Assembly: GCA_013407085.1 (NCBI GenBank)
Contig: JACCGJ010009909.1
Coordinates: 1 to 64,000 of the forward strand
Length of the DNA: 64,000 nt
From: Atriophallophorus winterbourni
Taxonomy: Eukaryota > Platyhelminthes > Trematoda > Plagiorchiida > Microphallidae
Direction of reading: 5' to 3'
Under the pieces are notes generated by a model. That model worked only from the letters and a program-made list of their open reading frames with translations, did not search any database and was not told the DNA's origin. Shown piece by piece: positions 20,801-28,599 of the stretch (position 1 is its first letter; each line of letters opens with the position of its first letter). The translations under genes were made by a program, and so were the position numbers.

Positions 20801-23703
20801 TTCCCGGATGCAATTCATTATTTTTTGCTATCAGTGTACCGTGGTGTTACATGTTCTGGATAGACGTACAGCTTAATTCAACACGTCCGTTATGTTTATT
20901 CAGGAAGAGTAGTCTCTTCCTCCGGATAGATATTTGCACTGATTCAAAAATGAACTATACGATGTTACTCGAATCTACGCAAATCCTGTCAGTATGTAGG
21001 CCGTAATTAAGAGTTTTCACCGTTTTACCATCTCAGCCATTTCCGTGGTCGCGTTTTCATCAGTCTAGCGAATGGACAGTTGGTTGTGTTTCGCCGGCAT
21101 GTACGGTCTGCCGATGGTCAAGTCTTGGGCCATTGGAACCTTAACGAAATCGCGCTCGTCTCGTACAACTCGGTTCCTTCATCCATACAGCCAACCATTG
21201 TGGTTCCCTCCACGGATTGTATTTGGTCCGCCTGTCGCAACCGCATCTTGGTCATCGAGACGATCACCCTACAGTTGATCAACAGGTTGGTTTCACATTA
21301 AATATTTTCTCACAATTTGGTTACTTGTGAGTAGTCATGAACCAATCTCTTCATAACATTCCATTCGTCACTATTCCAGCTTTGAAGTCCGTTCTCACAA
21401 TGATGCCCACGTAAGACACATGAGCTGCACGGGCAAGGGAATTTGGATTGCCCTGCGTAGATTGTCGATGCTTCAACTCTTTCACGCGATCACGCATCAG
21501 CACATTCAAACAATCGATTTGGAGCCTCTTGTGATTGGGCGACTCGGTTAGTTGATTGTTTTGTTTCATTCGCTGTACTTATTTGGCTCTTCAATGGCAA
21601 CTATCAACATCTTTATCTATTTCATACGCTTTTATTCTTTGCAAATCCTCTTTTTATCTTGTGCCGTCTTATCTAGGAGGTGTGTCTGTTTTACTATTAT
21701 CGTATTCTCAAGGGAAATTCGTATATCAGACTAATCTTCGGTGAAACAAACATTTCGTAAAATATAGTCAATTCATCTGAATTGAATTGAAAACATTGAT
21801 TGTTTTACGTTGGTCGTTGAGTGAACTCTATTTTGACGGTATTACATTCATTGCACGGATGTGCAATCGTGCAGTACTTTGTGCTGTGTGGCTTACATCG
21901 TGCTAAATTGAATGGCCAGAGGTAGTGTGCTGCATGCTAAAACAGGCTGGAGTCTCACTACCATTTCTATTTCTATTTACCCTCTCATATCTGTCTAGGC
22001 CTGGGCAACCTGACAGTATCTTAGCCCATGTGCAGTCCTTGGCTGTGCGGCACTTTGCCTGGATTAGGCTTGTGATTACATACATACATTCAATTCAGAC
22101 GCATTAATTTTAGATGAATGCGGCCATCAAAAACACGCTCGATTTAAGTTACCTGATCACAGCGATTACATTTTGTTACCGGGTTTTTATGTTATCTGTG
22201 CCGGAAAAATTCAGCAGATCTTTCGTATCGTATTTTTATGCCGCATTGGTTCAATCGAGGTGTTAACTTATAGCTTGTAACGCTTCTGCTGTAACCAACG
22301 ATTTTTTGTGCATTATGGTGTGTCAGTAATCGTTTGACCTTCTTCCTATCTGTTTGCGTGATAGTAGTCCCCACTCTTATTGTAAACAGCGTTCGTGTTG
22401 TTCAAACTTTCACGGATGTTACTACGCATGTCTAGTACTCTTGTCTATCTAAGATATTTGATGGTGCTTCACTTACAATTCCGATTACAGTTGAAATATT
22501 TTAATCTCGAATACTCTTGGCCGATTTGGTTCAAAGAGCTATTTCATTGATGTGTGAGTCGTGATCTGGTTGACCCTGCGTACTAGACAGATTGGGTTTC
22601 GATCATTCCATTTTTCTACAATATATAGGTTATCTGCTCCCAACTGGAACATAGCACGTTCTTTGTTATTGAACAGCGTCCACACCATTTTCAAGCATTT
22701 TCATGACTCATCTCCTGCTGCTACTGTAATCTATCTATGAGAACCACTATGACGCTCTAGATTGAGATGCCTACATCTCGAATGAAACAAGTGTTCAATC
22801 GCGTTTGATGAATCAGTAGAGTGGCGTTAGCACCACCGCTTCCTTTCGACTTCACTTGATAAAATGCAAGATTAATACAAGACCGCTGCCATATGCGATT
22901 CTGAGCCTTATTTTTGAATGTTAGTAGCCACTGCGTTGTTGGATTTCGAGAACCACATACAAGAAGTTATGTCACCTCTTTTGTTGTCAAGGATTTCATC
23001 TATTGATCAAAATCGCAGTCTGGCCATCCTTTATATACATCGTCTTTTATTGGAGTATGTCAACAGCACTTCCATGTAAATGTAGAATTTATTAATTTTT
23101 GTTCTGCGAATCAATTATATCAGATACCTTTAGGCTTCGAAAAAACGCACATATTTGACAATATTTCACTCTTCATAACTCACTTTTCTTTTGCCCTTCT
23201 GCTACTTACTTCAGTCGATTTGAAGATCAACGAGAAACCCTGTCGCGTGATTCGACCATCATCCCTTGCTGTCACGTGTCTTACCACAACCGATGACCAT
23301 CTTTGGGTTGGGACCAATTTGGGTTTGATTGTTCGTTTCCCGTTCGTTTCACAGCGAGCTCAACCGGATGCAACAACGGAGCCTTGTATGTTTGATCGAT
23401 TTTTCAATGTTCTATCTCGATGGTGGTCATCTGACATACTTGTTTCATTTTCTTAGTGTCCGTCTGCGATGAATTGTCGCAAGGCGCTCCGTTGGCTCAA
23501 ATTCCTGAAGTGCAGGTAATATGGCTTTCCTATGAGTTCACTCTATCATAACGCGTATCAGCTGACTGAGTTTTGCATTTTTCTTCCAAAGGTGAGCTCT
23601 CATCAGCACTCAGGTGCCGTACGCTTCCTCATGATGTTGGAGCTATCCGTCACTGGACGCCGATTGTTAGTCTCCGGTGGACGTGGGTATGCGTTACGCA
23701 ACG
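5165..23703 (+). CDS. MAPK8IP3/SPAG9: JIP3/JIP4 family kinesin-dynein adaptor and JNK scaffold, partial multi-exon gene
   Basis: Member of the JIP3/JIP4 (sunday driver, UNC-16) family of cytoplasmic scaffolds that link JNK-pathway kinases and vesicles to kinesin-1 and dynein/dynactin. Accepted exons: 5165-5338, 12137-12332, 16366-16467, 17773-17965, 18045-18326, 20431-20599, 21037-21285, 21380-21546, 23215-23385, 23457-23515 and 23592-23703, plus a candidate exon at 16744-16893. Phases agree at every join. They give about 625 codons covering the end of RH2, the linker, the acidic spacer and the WD40-like domain. The anchors are FSKLF, VWCAVSVQ, LCMASVPG, TIWMGCYNGDLYIHPAV, CIWSACRNRI, DLEPLV, DHLWVGTNLG and LLVSGGRGY. 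Missing are the N-terminal coiled-coil/RH1 exons and the final exon, which begins after phase 1 at 23703. JIP3 versus JIP4 cannot be separated in an invertebrate. Confidence 0.9.
5500..5840 (+). repeat. SINE-like dispersed repeat, copy 2, with expanded CATA tail
   Basis: Same family as 905-1110: 'ccaccggtactgaactgc' at the 5' side, then 'gcggcactttgcttg' and 'ttaggcttgt' before the tail. The tail has expanded into a long tetranucleotide array. Confidence 0.75.
5648..5838. repeat. (CATA)n microsatellite, about 190 bp
   Basis: Near-perfect CATA tetranucleotide array with scattered substitutions (cacaca and catgcata interruptions from about 5735 on). It generates spurious YIHT and MYVC repeat frames on both strands. 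These are not proteins. Confidence 0.97.
5850..6289. other. JIP intron, nothing recognised
   Basis: A frame from 6119 downstream of a possible acceptor at about 6117 encodes VNLISIAGALERILGS. It has no resemblance to JIP and no good donor, and it runs into the repeat at 6290, so I do not call it an exon. Confidence 0.35.
6290..6700 (-). mobile_element. Non-autonomous RTE-derived short element, 5'-truncated
   Basis: Read on the minus strand, this is the leader of the 1405-4520 LINE (equivalent to about 1548-1912) joined directly to its 3' tail (equivalent to 4487 onward). The whole EN-RT coding region is absent. The junction sits between 'cccaaattcccaaga' (here with small changes) and 'gactcatcctccagg', the same as in the copies at 13390 and 23820. 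The 5' end is truncated, typical of target-primed reverse transcription. Confidence 0.8.
6701..7314. other. JIP intron, nothing recognised
   Basis: Contains a short AATAAAGTAAGTAAG-type tract near 6780, reminiscent of an RTE tail. No coding signal seen. Confidence 0.35.
7315..7515 (+). repeat. SINE-like dispersed repeat, copy 3
   Basis: Carries 'ccaccggtagtgagctgcat', 'ctaggcctgggcaaccc', 'gcggcactttgcctgg' and 'caggcttgtgatttcata', the family signature. The CATA tail is minimal here. Confidence 0.8.
7950..8340 (+). repeat. Low-copy dispersed repeat shared with 22740-22910
   Basis: Segment containing 'acacctcgaatggaacatgc' and 'gcttccttgcggctttcac' has a diverged counterpart at about 22740-22910 ('acatctcgaatgaaacaag', 'gcttcctttcgacttcac'). 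The initial 'gtttggctcgacacatt' near 7965 also recurs at 16940. Type unknown. Confidence 0.45.
8406..8930 (-). pseudogene. LINE C-terminal domain, two frames
   Basis: Minus frame 8930-8646 has RFTYLGSCINNSASLDNEV and LLYGCETWTLRKEHIQRLQV. Frame 8639-8406 continues with MRTDALRNKLFG and LHRLRWLGHVLRMPDHRLP. A stop at about 8645 separates them. Confidence 0.85.
8990..10480 (-). pseudogene. LINE linker and reverse transcriptase
   Basis: About 495 codons of open frame ending in an out-of-frame extension near 8879. RT blocks in order: VIIPIFKKGVRSSCSNHRGI, REQQAGFRPGRGCVDHIF, AIFLDFKGAFDSVDRNVLF (catalytic D), TTSGVRQGCPISPFLFNFV and LDLDYADDIVLIF (catalytic DD). All catalytic residues are present. 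The frame is lost just after the thumb begins (MRFAPC). Confidence 0.9.
10667..11341 (-). pseudogene. LINE endonuclease
   Basis: 224 codons on the minus strand with MNVRTVRHIGQQ (N), IDVCCLSETRLYDP (catalytic E), FIVATYAPTNTNSDDEKN and IVVLAGDMNARLGRLDTSE (catalytic D and N). It stops at 10667 before the QxDH motif, which follows in another frame. The domain is otherwise well preserved. Confidence 0.88.
11342..12136. other. JIP intron; LINE 5' flank and unassigned sequence
   Basis: Includes diverged internal repeats at 11400-11650 (two similar units with 'ttgattga' and 'atactac'). An open frame at 11946-12136 continues into the next exon, but the likely acceptor is at 12135-12136. Confidence 0.35.
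12137..12332 (+). CDS. MAPK8IP3/SPAG9: JIP exon: linker ahead of the WD40-like domain
   Basis: Pyrimidine-rich acceptor ending CCAG at 12136, donor GTTAGT after 12332, incoming phase 2, outgoing phase 0. It codes PVTDDSHTPPSS, CKPVENAPRPDWMQ and CHFRPLADSLTGFK. The last segment aligns with the PVPVYLRPL...LWCAVGV region of vertebrate JIPs once joined to the next exon. The exon start is the least certain point, because the same frame stays open further upstream. Confidence 0.7.
12342..12555 (+). repeat. SINE-like dispersed repeat, copy 4, next to a splice donor
   Basis: Begins at 'ggatgtgcaatc' about ten bases after the JIP donor at 12333 and ends with 'caggcttgtgctctcatacc'. Family motifs 'ctaggcctaggtaac' and 'acggcactttgcc' are present. 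Confidence 0.8.
12556..13314. other. JIP intron, nothing recognised
   Basis: Short frames only; no splice-bounded coding segment or repeat identified. Confidence 0.35.
13315..13385 (-). repeat. SINE-like dispersed repeat, short 3' fragment, copy 5
   Basis: In reverse orientation: 'atgcatgaaatcacaggt', then 'gccagacaaagtgctacaca', the 3' end of the family. Confidence 0.55.
13390..13955 (+). mobile_element. Non-autonomous RTE-derived short element, full length
   Basis: Corresponds base for base (with divergence) to the leader of the LINE at 1405-1912 and then, at about 13885, jumps straight to the LINE's 3' tail (equivalent to 4487-4520). It ends in an AAAGT/AAGTA repeat tract at 13922-13950. 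The EN-RT coding region is absent. It starts near the same leader position as the parent, so it appears complete at about 560 bp. It carries a long antisense frame (13925-13443), which is not a gene. Confidence 0.85.
14064..14765 (+). mobile_element. LINE 3' fragment: C-terminal domain with duplicated zinc-finger module
   Basis: Starts in a degraded C-terminal LINE domain (VLRQRLLGHVCRLENGLIP, the LRWLGHV..M-type motif) and continues to a Cys/His motif (CKRCGRDCSSRIGLFSHSK) typical of LINE protein C-termini. The stretch from the 'gctgatcgcagatcacgc' block to 'gtgatgtacatccatgg' occurs twice in tandem, at about 14405-14555 and 14595-14762. The second copy is better preserved. Related single copies lie at 41490-41700 and 59140-59345. 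Confidence 0.7.
14766..16069. other. JIP intron, nothing recognised
   Basis: AT-rich, with a poly-C run near 15280. No exon or known repeat recognised. Confidence 0.35.
16070..16300 (+). repeat. SINE-like dispersed repeat, copy 6
   Basis: 'aaaggtactgagctgcatgc', 'gtgccactttgcctggatcc' and 'gcgatttcatacattatac' mark the family. It lies just upstream of the acceptor of the JIP exon at 16366. Confidence 0.75.
16366..16467 (+). CDS. MAPK8IP3/SPAG9: JIP exon: VWCAVSVQ segment
   Basis: Acceptor TTCAAG, donor GTAAGT, exactly 34 codons, phase 0 on both sides. VWCAVSVQ matches the highly conserved LWCAVGV at the start of the C-terminal domain in animal JIP3/JIP4. Confidence 0.85.
16744..16893 (+). 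CDS. MAPK8IP3/SPAG9: Candidate (possibly alternative) JIP exon
   Basis: 50 codons between a weak acceptor (tgtctag) and a GTTAGA donor, phase 0 at both ends, so it can be included or skipped without changing frame. It codes a polar, basic segment (PSDSDELTSSLL, RPATKRKSGSKRF). Vertebrate JIPs have a variable, charged linker at this position, between the LWCAVGV block and the VWICTST block. There is no sequence match to prove it. Confidence 0.4.
16900..17772. other. JIP intron
   Basis: Begins with a short repeat shared with 7965 ('gtttggctcgacacattg') and contains a small TG run at 17012-17026. A 100-codon frame at 17654-17352 (minus) has no recognisable similarity. Confidence 0.35.
17773..17965 (+). 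CDS. MAPK8IP3/SPAG9: JIP exon: first WD40-like strands
   Basis: Acceptor ACAG, donor GTAAGT, phase 0 in and phase 1 out. NLLWVCSVATG corresponds to SLVWICTSTHS, and ENLDSFAITTSTVLCMASVP to LDSFTVCNSHVLCIASVPG in vertebrate proteins. Confidence 0.92.
18045..18326 (+). CDS. MAPK8IP3/SPAG9: JIP exon: acidic/polar spacer inside the C-terminal domain
   Basis: Joined to the previous exon across a 79-bp intron. It codes a low-conservation spacer (AECTETQIHLSQTES and so on) where vertebrate JIPs also have a variable acidic region. The donor chosen is GTGAGA at 18327, because its phase 1 matches the next exon. The frame stays open to about 18541, so an alternative longer end is possible. Confidence 0.75.
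18555..18720 (+). repeat. Dispersed repeat B, copy 1
   Basis: 'agggttcgtacaacgaccac', 'tggtcaaaagcactcaacag' and 'tggatgaccaa' recur at 26600-26740 and, in reverse, at 58830-59000. The better copies contain the near-palindrome AATCACAATGTGATT. Confidence 0.6.
18810..18995 (-). repeat. SINE-like dispersed repeat, copy 7
   Basis: Reverse orientation: 'cacaagcctgatccagacaa' (the tail end) to 'cagctcactacc' (the 5' side). Confidence 0.8.
19989..20255 (-). other. Unexplained 88-codon open frame, antisense in a JIP intron
   Basis: Minus frame beginning MSTLAMGKMHHLFVLTEVNF and including GNCCATFVSKRLVTPFVNKL. The composition is protein-like, but I recognise no family. Possibly a remnant of an unknown transposon. 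No flanking splice sites were judged. Confidence 0.2.
20431..20599 (+). CDS. MAPK8IP3/SPAG9: JIP exon: WMG.YNGDLYIH strand
   Basis: Acceptor CCACAG, donor GTGAGT, phase 1 in and 2 out. TIWMGCYNGDLYIHPAVTEW matches the diagnostic TMWLGAQNGCLYVHSSVAQW block of JIP3/JIP4, followed by CLHVVHLPDAITQI. Confidence 0.95.
21037..21285 (+). CDS. MAPK8IP3/SPAG9: JIP exon: central WD40-like blades
   Basis: Acceptor TCTCAG, donor GTTGGT, phase 2 in and out. GRVFISLANGQLVVF, VLGHWNL and DCIWSACRNRILVIE correspond to VLVALADGTLAIF, WDLSNYH and DKVWCGYRNKIYVV. Confidence 0.95.
21380..21546 (+). CDS. MAPK8IP3/SPAG9: JIP exon: HIQTIDLEPLV segment
   Basis: 94 bp after the previous exon; acceptor TTCCAG, donor GTTAGT, phase 2 in and 1 out. 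GKGIWIALRRLSMLQLFHA and HQHIQTIDLEPLV match GDGVWVSIRLDSTLRLYHA and YQHLQDVDIEPYV. Confidence 0.95.
21843..22095 (+). repeat. SINE-like dispersed repeat, copy 8, best preserved
   Basis: Reference copy for the family: 'ggatgtgcaatcgtgcagta' at the 5' side, 'gctggagtctcactacca', 'ctgtctaggcctgggcaacc', 'gcggcactttgcctggatta' and a short CATA tail. Confidence 0.85.
22096..23214. other. JIP intron; includes repeat shared with 8110-8340
   Basis: Positions 22740-22910 are a diverged copy of the 8110-8340 repeat. The rest is AT-rich and unassigned. Confidence 0.4.
23215..23385 (+). CDS. MAPK8IP3/SPAG9: JIP exon: LWVGTNLG strand
   Basis: Acceptor CTTCAG, donor GTATGT, phase 1 in and 1 out. VTCLTTTDDHLWVGTNLGLI matches ITALMVSCNRLWVGTGNGVI. 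Confidence 0.93.
23457..23515 (+). CDS. MAPK8IP3/SPAG9: JIP micro-exon
   Basis: 59 bp between TCTTAG and GTAATA, phase 1 in and 0 out, coding LSVCDELSQGAPLAQIPEVQ. It replaces the longer PYCSMAHAQ-type linker of vertebrates. Supported by phase and by the exons either side of it. Confidence 0.75.
23592..23703 (+). CDS. MAPK8IP3/SPAG9: JIP exon: SGG.GY strand, last exon found
   Basis: Acceptor CCAAAG, donor GTGAGT, phase 0 in and 1 out. HSGAVRFLMMLE and RRLLVSGGRGYALR match GHRDAVKFFVAVPG and MLVISGGEGYIDFR. The protein still lacks its final strand (a LIVWQV-type end in relatives), so one more exon must follow. Confidence 0.93.
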
Positions 23704-23819
23704 GTGAGTGTCTTTGCTCGGACTTTTTTATGTTCTTCATGTTATGTTATCGTAATATTTTTGAGTTAACAAGGATTCATCACTGCTGTATGATTCAGTA
23801 TGCCAGTACATGTACATGT

Positions 23820-24003
23820 GTGCGACTATCTCCTCCTGGAGGATGAGTCGGCTTCAATGAAGATTCTTGGGAATTTCGGTACAAAGCGGCCTCCCCGGCA
23901 TCGAGTCAGCTTCACTAGCCTTTACACAACCAAGTGCGACCTGCAAGGCAGCAGGGAGTTGCCAGAAAGAGGTGATGTGCAGCAACTAACCGTCTACCAG
24001 TAA
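23820..24003 (-). mobile_element. Non-autonomous RTE-derived short element, strongly 5'-truncated
   Basis: Minus-strand copy of the same deletion derivative: the 3' tail (equivalent to 4487-4520) is fused to the leader down to about the position equivalent to 1762. It lies about 120 bp downstream of the JIP exon 23592-23703. Confidence 0.8.
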
Positions 24004-24574
24004 CTGCAATTAATCACATGATTCAATGCAAAGATTAAAAATGCAATCTCATTGCTCTGATTTGACATTCAACATCAGCTGGACGACCGCAACCGATGTT
24101 TCTGACCTCCCGTGATTTGTCAAATGTCTAACGCGAAGCAAATGGGATAAATTTGCTGGCGCACTAACTCAATGAAATGAATCACATCTAACTCCTTTGA
24201 TTCTATCGCAACCGCCTTCTACCTCTACAGCTAGAGTATTTGTTTCTGGGCTAGAAGTGACATCGTTTGAAACTGGACTGTTAATCTTGTATGTGTACTC
24301 GTGCGGGATTTGTCGGGCTAGTTAAGAAGGCACGTAGTGAAGCAATGAGATTTGTGAGAGTCTGATAAGACATAAATCTTTGTTCACAACGTACTAAAAA
24401 ATCCCATTTGTGTGAATAGACTATATTATTCGAGCAAAGGATAACCTTTTCAGTGTTTTACATCCAGCTCTACAATACATGCATGAGCAATGAAAAAATG
24501 AATCTGATCAAGCCAGCATTGAACAAGAATCAACGTCACGTACTTTTACTTCAGGTGTTTTGGTTGATATGGTT

Positions 24575-24765
24575 GTTCTGTACTGCGCCGTTAACACTGC
24601 GTTAAATTCATTTACCACCGGTACTGAGCTATATGCGAAAATACTTTGCAGTCACGCCCATTTTCTGTCTCGGGCTGGACAACCTGGCGATATCTTGGTC
24701 CACCCACAATCTCTGACCGTGTGGCACTATTCCAGAATCTGCCTTGCTATTCCACACGTGCAATG
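24575..24765 (+). repeat. SINE-like dispersed repeat, copy 9
   Basis: 'ccaccggtactgagctatat', 'tcgggctggacaacctggc' and 'gtgtggcactattccagaat': a diverged copy without a CATA tail. Confidence 0.65.
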
Positions 24766-25429
24766 GAACGAACGAATCGTTTCTAGACGCATAAGTTCAG
24801 ATTTATTTTCAAATATCCTTTGCCCATAGTGTAAAGCTTGATTTGAAATGCCCAAAAGGATAATGTCGCTTTCATTGTGTGTTCTGTGTTGAGTGCTATT
24901 TGAATTACATACACATGTCCACTTTTGCTTCTGAATGATTCGAGATTCGACGTTGCTCAAGCTGCTTGAACGCAGTTAGTTTGTCCGGGCAGCATATTTT
25001 TTCGGAGCTAATGGGATGCCACAATGCTAGAAGCCCACCTGAGGTTGCCCTCAGTTAGCATAACGAATTGCTTCATCAACACAAGATCCCTTTGTTGGTT
25101 CTAATTAGTCTATATAGCCAGGTCAATGAACCATCATCATCATCATGAAGACCGGAGCCAGACAAAGTGCCAAGCAATATGAAACAGGAAAAGCAGATAT
25201 TCAAGCGCGTGAAAAAGGGAAAGCAGGCAAGTGGAATATGCAAAAGCAAATGCGCAAAGCAGCTTCCTTTTATAGTTTCGCTGCATGCGATTTTGTTTTT
25301 TTGCTTATGAAATTTAATACAGCAATAATATACCGGATTAAAATTATGACACACATAATAAAATACACTGGCGCCACTGACTTCGGTTTGCAGCCATATC
25401 TCGTAAGGTTTCCAGCCAACTATTAGGTG

Positions 25430-25745
25430 GCGGTTTTGGACCCCACCCATGCAAACGTATACGCCCAACTGAGCCTAGCGCTACGGTGAGTTTCTTCATC
25501 CCAACGCGCCACGTCATGGACTGGCCACCCGATCTTTTCTCCCAGCTTCTGTCAGGCTCTGCGAATAGGGCGCGGTATGGTAAACTGTGAGGAGGTATTC
25601 TTCAAACATGTCGCAAACGAGCAAGCATCAGCATTTGTCGCAGTCCGTGGCCACCCGGTCCTTGCAGACATCTATATTTGTAACACGATGCTGGCACCGA
25701 ATGCGAGCAATCCTACGCAGGCAACGGGTGTCAAAAAATGAACCA
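25430..25745 (-). mobile_element. LINE C-terminal fragment
   Basis: Minus strand codes CLRRIARIRCQHRVTN, then in shifted frames a degraded GHVLRMP..RLPYRALF-type motif and a 3' flank. Heavily decayed. The flanking minus frame 25468-25076 probably belongs to the same element's 3' region. Confidence 0.6.
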
Positions 25746-26599
25746 AGTATGTACTAACTCCTATATCTGGCGTCAGACGATATGATACGCACGTCTAATA
25801 CCACCTAATCTCAACGGTCACATGTGACGCACTCGCATCATTTGGCCATATTTATTGATTCTACTTATCCTGTTGTGTTGCGCCATCGTCCTTCGAAACC
25901 CCGATTTTTTGTTTCACTTCAGCTCATAACGGAACCAATCACATATCAGAACAAAGTTTTGGTCATGTGATCGTTTGGAAATCAATCGATTAAAAGTAAC
26001 TCAGCTATTTCAACTTTTTTCAATCTCACTTGCGATTTGTGAAAATGTTTACCATTGTTATATATGCCCCATCTCCGCTTTCTGCAACGCTACTTTTTTG
26101 CTCCCATAAACGCGGATGTCGAAGTGCCTTCTATTATTTTCCATTCTGATCCCCTTACCATTTTTGCCTTTATTTTCTACTCATTCTTATATGGTGCAAA
26201 TTGTGATTAATTTCAAATGTTGAACATATGATTACGTTCGTTTTTCTTTGGTTATTTACATGGACACGGGGTCAGGGTGTAACGGTTTAATCAATGTTCA
26301 TATCGTGACCTGCCGCAGACCAATGAGTTGTATTTGAGGATGGTTAGTTACACCGAAGACTAGGATCATTTTTCAACTTGTGACGGGATTTTATTTGCAG
26401 TTCTATTAATTTAGCCTCTTGTGCGAGATGCCACCGACTTTGTGGTTTCTGAGAGGGAACTTTGCCAACAAATTTCACCCCCTGGTGCCAGTTTGTTTGA
26501 GATTGAGCTTTCTTGTTCTTAACACTTGAATTTTAGTGTGTGTGCGTGTAGTTGGGTTCAGTTGGATAGAACGGATAGATAAACCGATTAGCAAAAAAT

Positions 26600-26740
26600 C
26601 CATCGGTTTATCAAGGTTATACTTGAATGACACTGTTGCATAGGGTTCGTACAACGAACCACGATGTTCAAACACAGAATCACAATGTGATTCGTGGTCA
26701 AGCACTCAAGGCGCTAATGGATGACCAAAGTGAGGTTGCT
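26600..26740 (+). repeat. Dispersed repeat B, copy 2
   Basis: 'gggttcgtacaacgaaccac' followed by the near-palindrome around 'aatcacaatgtgattcgtgg', 'tcaagcactcaagg' and 'tggatgaccaaagtgagg'. The repeat at 26755 follows directly. Confidence 0.65.
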
Positions 26741-26754
26741 CACTTTGTATCGGT

Positions 26755-26865
26755 TTATCATTATCACGAAAATAAAATTCGAAAGCAAACGGTTAAAACA
26801 GTTTTGGGTAACGTTTCACCTCTAACTCAGTGGCTTCGTTAGTTCAAGGGTGATAGTAAGTCAAT
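26755..26865 (+). repeat. Foldback-type repeat arm, solo copy
   Basis: 'agttttgggtaacgtttcac' and 'caagggtgatag' match the arms of the inverted repeat at 28600-29060. Confidence 0.6.
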
Positions 26866-27589
26866 GGCACTCCATCAACTACCTCTAATTGGTGTTACTA
26901 CTAAACTACCTATTAAAATCTTAGCGATGTCAAGGCACGTATACAAACACCGGATCAATTGACCTGCTTACCCAGCGCAGCGTGCGTTCCGTCAAGATTA
27001 GTTGACACTGGTCTACATGTGCGTGATTAAACTTGTATGGCAAACCTGACCATAGTTAAATAGTATTGAAAATATAATCGATTATAAACATGGCTTCAAC
27101 ATAAGTTGATGTGAGTCTGCCGAGAACCATAGCGTGATGGCCTCTGCACATCAACCTTGTTAATCGCATGTCTTTTAACCTTCTGTATGCACGTGTTTCA
27201 TATAAGGCTCAATGCTGCGCCGCAGTACATTTACGTGTTCAAGATCCACACTGGTCGGGGTCTAACACAGGTTCAGCTAAAGCTATGTCATTTATGAGAG
27301 ATTGAAAAGCTGATCTTTAATCCTAGTATAAAGTTTCTCGGCAGAGCAAACCCAGCACTTAATCAGACGCAGCGGATAGAGCTATCTATAGATAACTTCC
27401 ATTGAGGCGTATTATGACAGCACAATATCACAACCTATAATATATAGAAGTGTCCTGTTCTTGTACGTAATAAACGTTTTAACGAATTGGCGTTTTCTTG
27501 TTTTGTGGGATTCGATGGTGACGAGATTAAGATCGTAACGTCAGTTCAGGTAAACCAAGCAATCGTCGAGATGGACTATTGTGAAACGC

Positions 27590-27790
27590 ACTTGTATGCA
27601 TGCAAGAAATCACAAACCTGATCCAGTCAAAGAATGCACGTGGACTGAGATACTGTCAGGTTGACGCGCCTAGACAGATATTGGAAAGGAAAATAGCAAT
27701 GGCAGTGAGACTTCAGCGTATATCCGCATGCAGTTCACTATCGGTCGCAAATCAATTTAGCACGGTGTTAGCTGCATGATCGCACATCCT
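27590..27790 (-). repeat. SINE-like dispersed repeat, copy 10
   Basis: Reverse orientation: 'gaaatcacaaacctgatcca' at the tail end, then 'gatactgtcaggttgacgcg' and 'ggcagtgagacttcagc'. Confidence 0.75.
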
Positions 27791-28599
27791 TGAAATGCAT
27801 TTGCGCACATGTGATTTGCGCCGTCAATTTGTCCTAAACGCGCCGAATCTAACAACTGATTTACCACGTTAAACCGCCTGCTTGATATTTGCCAACAACT
27901 ACTACACAAGCTCGGCGAACAACATCCTCACCCTGAGCTACGTATATTCTCCTCTATTTGCCTACGTGTTGAGAGAAGTACTGTGTGTTACTTAGACAAA
28001 ATATGGTTAAGGAATATATTGCTAATTATGAATGCTTGCTGCTTTTGCCTTCGGTTTGGTTTAGCTATTGTGTGAATCAAAACGATTTCTGCAACGGCAT
28101 TTTCGTTCCTAATTGCTTCTTGGTTGTCGATATCCAATCGTAATAACGTCACAATTATCGTGGGCAGTGGACATGGAACTATTGTTTTACGAGGACATAG
28201 TCAACTTAATGTTGGTTACTTGGATACAAATTTCAAAGCTCTAAATCAATCGCGTGTGAAACCGGGACATGTACTTCCTTGACCTTTAAATACCTTCGTT
28301 GCTATACCAACTGAAAAAGAGAATAGCCTTGTTACCAAGGTTACCATGTTTATAAGACTATGAACAGGATGGAGTTGGGCAAACAGACGCTGCTTGTCTA
28401 ATTCCCGTGAACTTTGTTGCGGTCGGTAAGTAGTGATTCTTAAAGCAAACGTCGTACGTATCGCACAATTGGATTCATGATGTTTTTACTGTTACTAACA
28501 TTTATGTATCTCGCCCCTACCCCTACCGTTTTGAAAAATTTTGCTCTGTAATTGCTCTTGATGTTTTTCAGATCATCTCGAATATGTGATTGACTTACT

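Noticed and set aside
24560..24829. 89-codon open frame
   Set aside because: Lies within a SINE-like repeat copy; related frames occur in other copies.
26990..27055. Possible last JIP exon coding a KLVWQT end
   Set aside because: The similarity to the LIVWQV end of relatives is only a few residues, the required phase 1 join gives another frame, and an in-frame stop lies just upstream.
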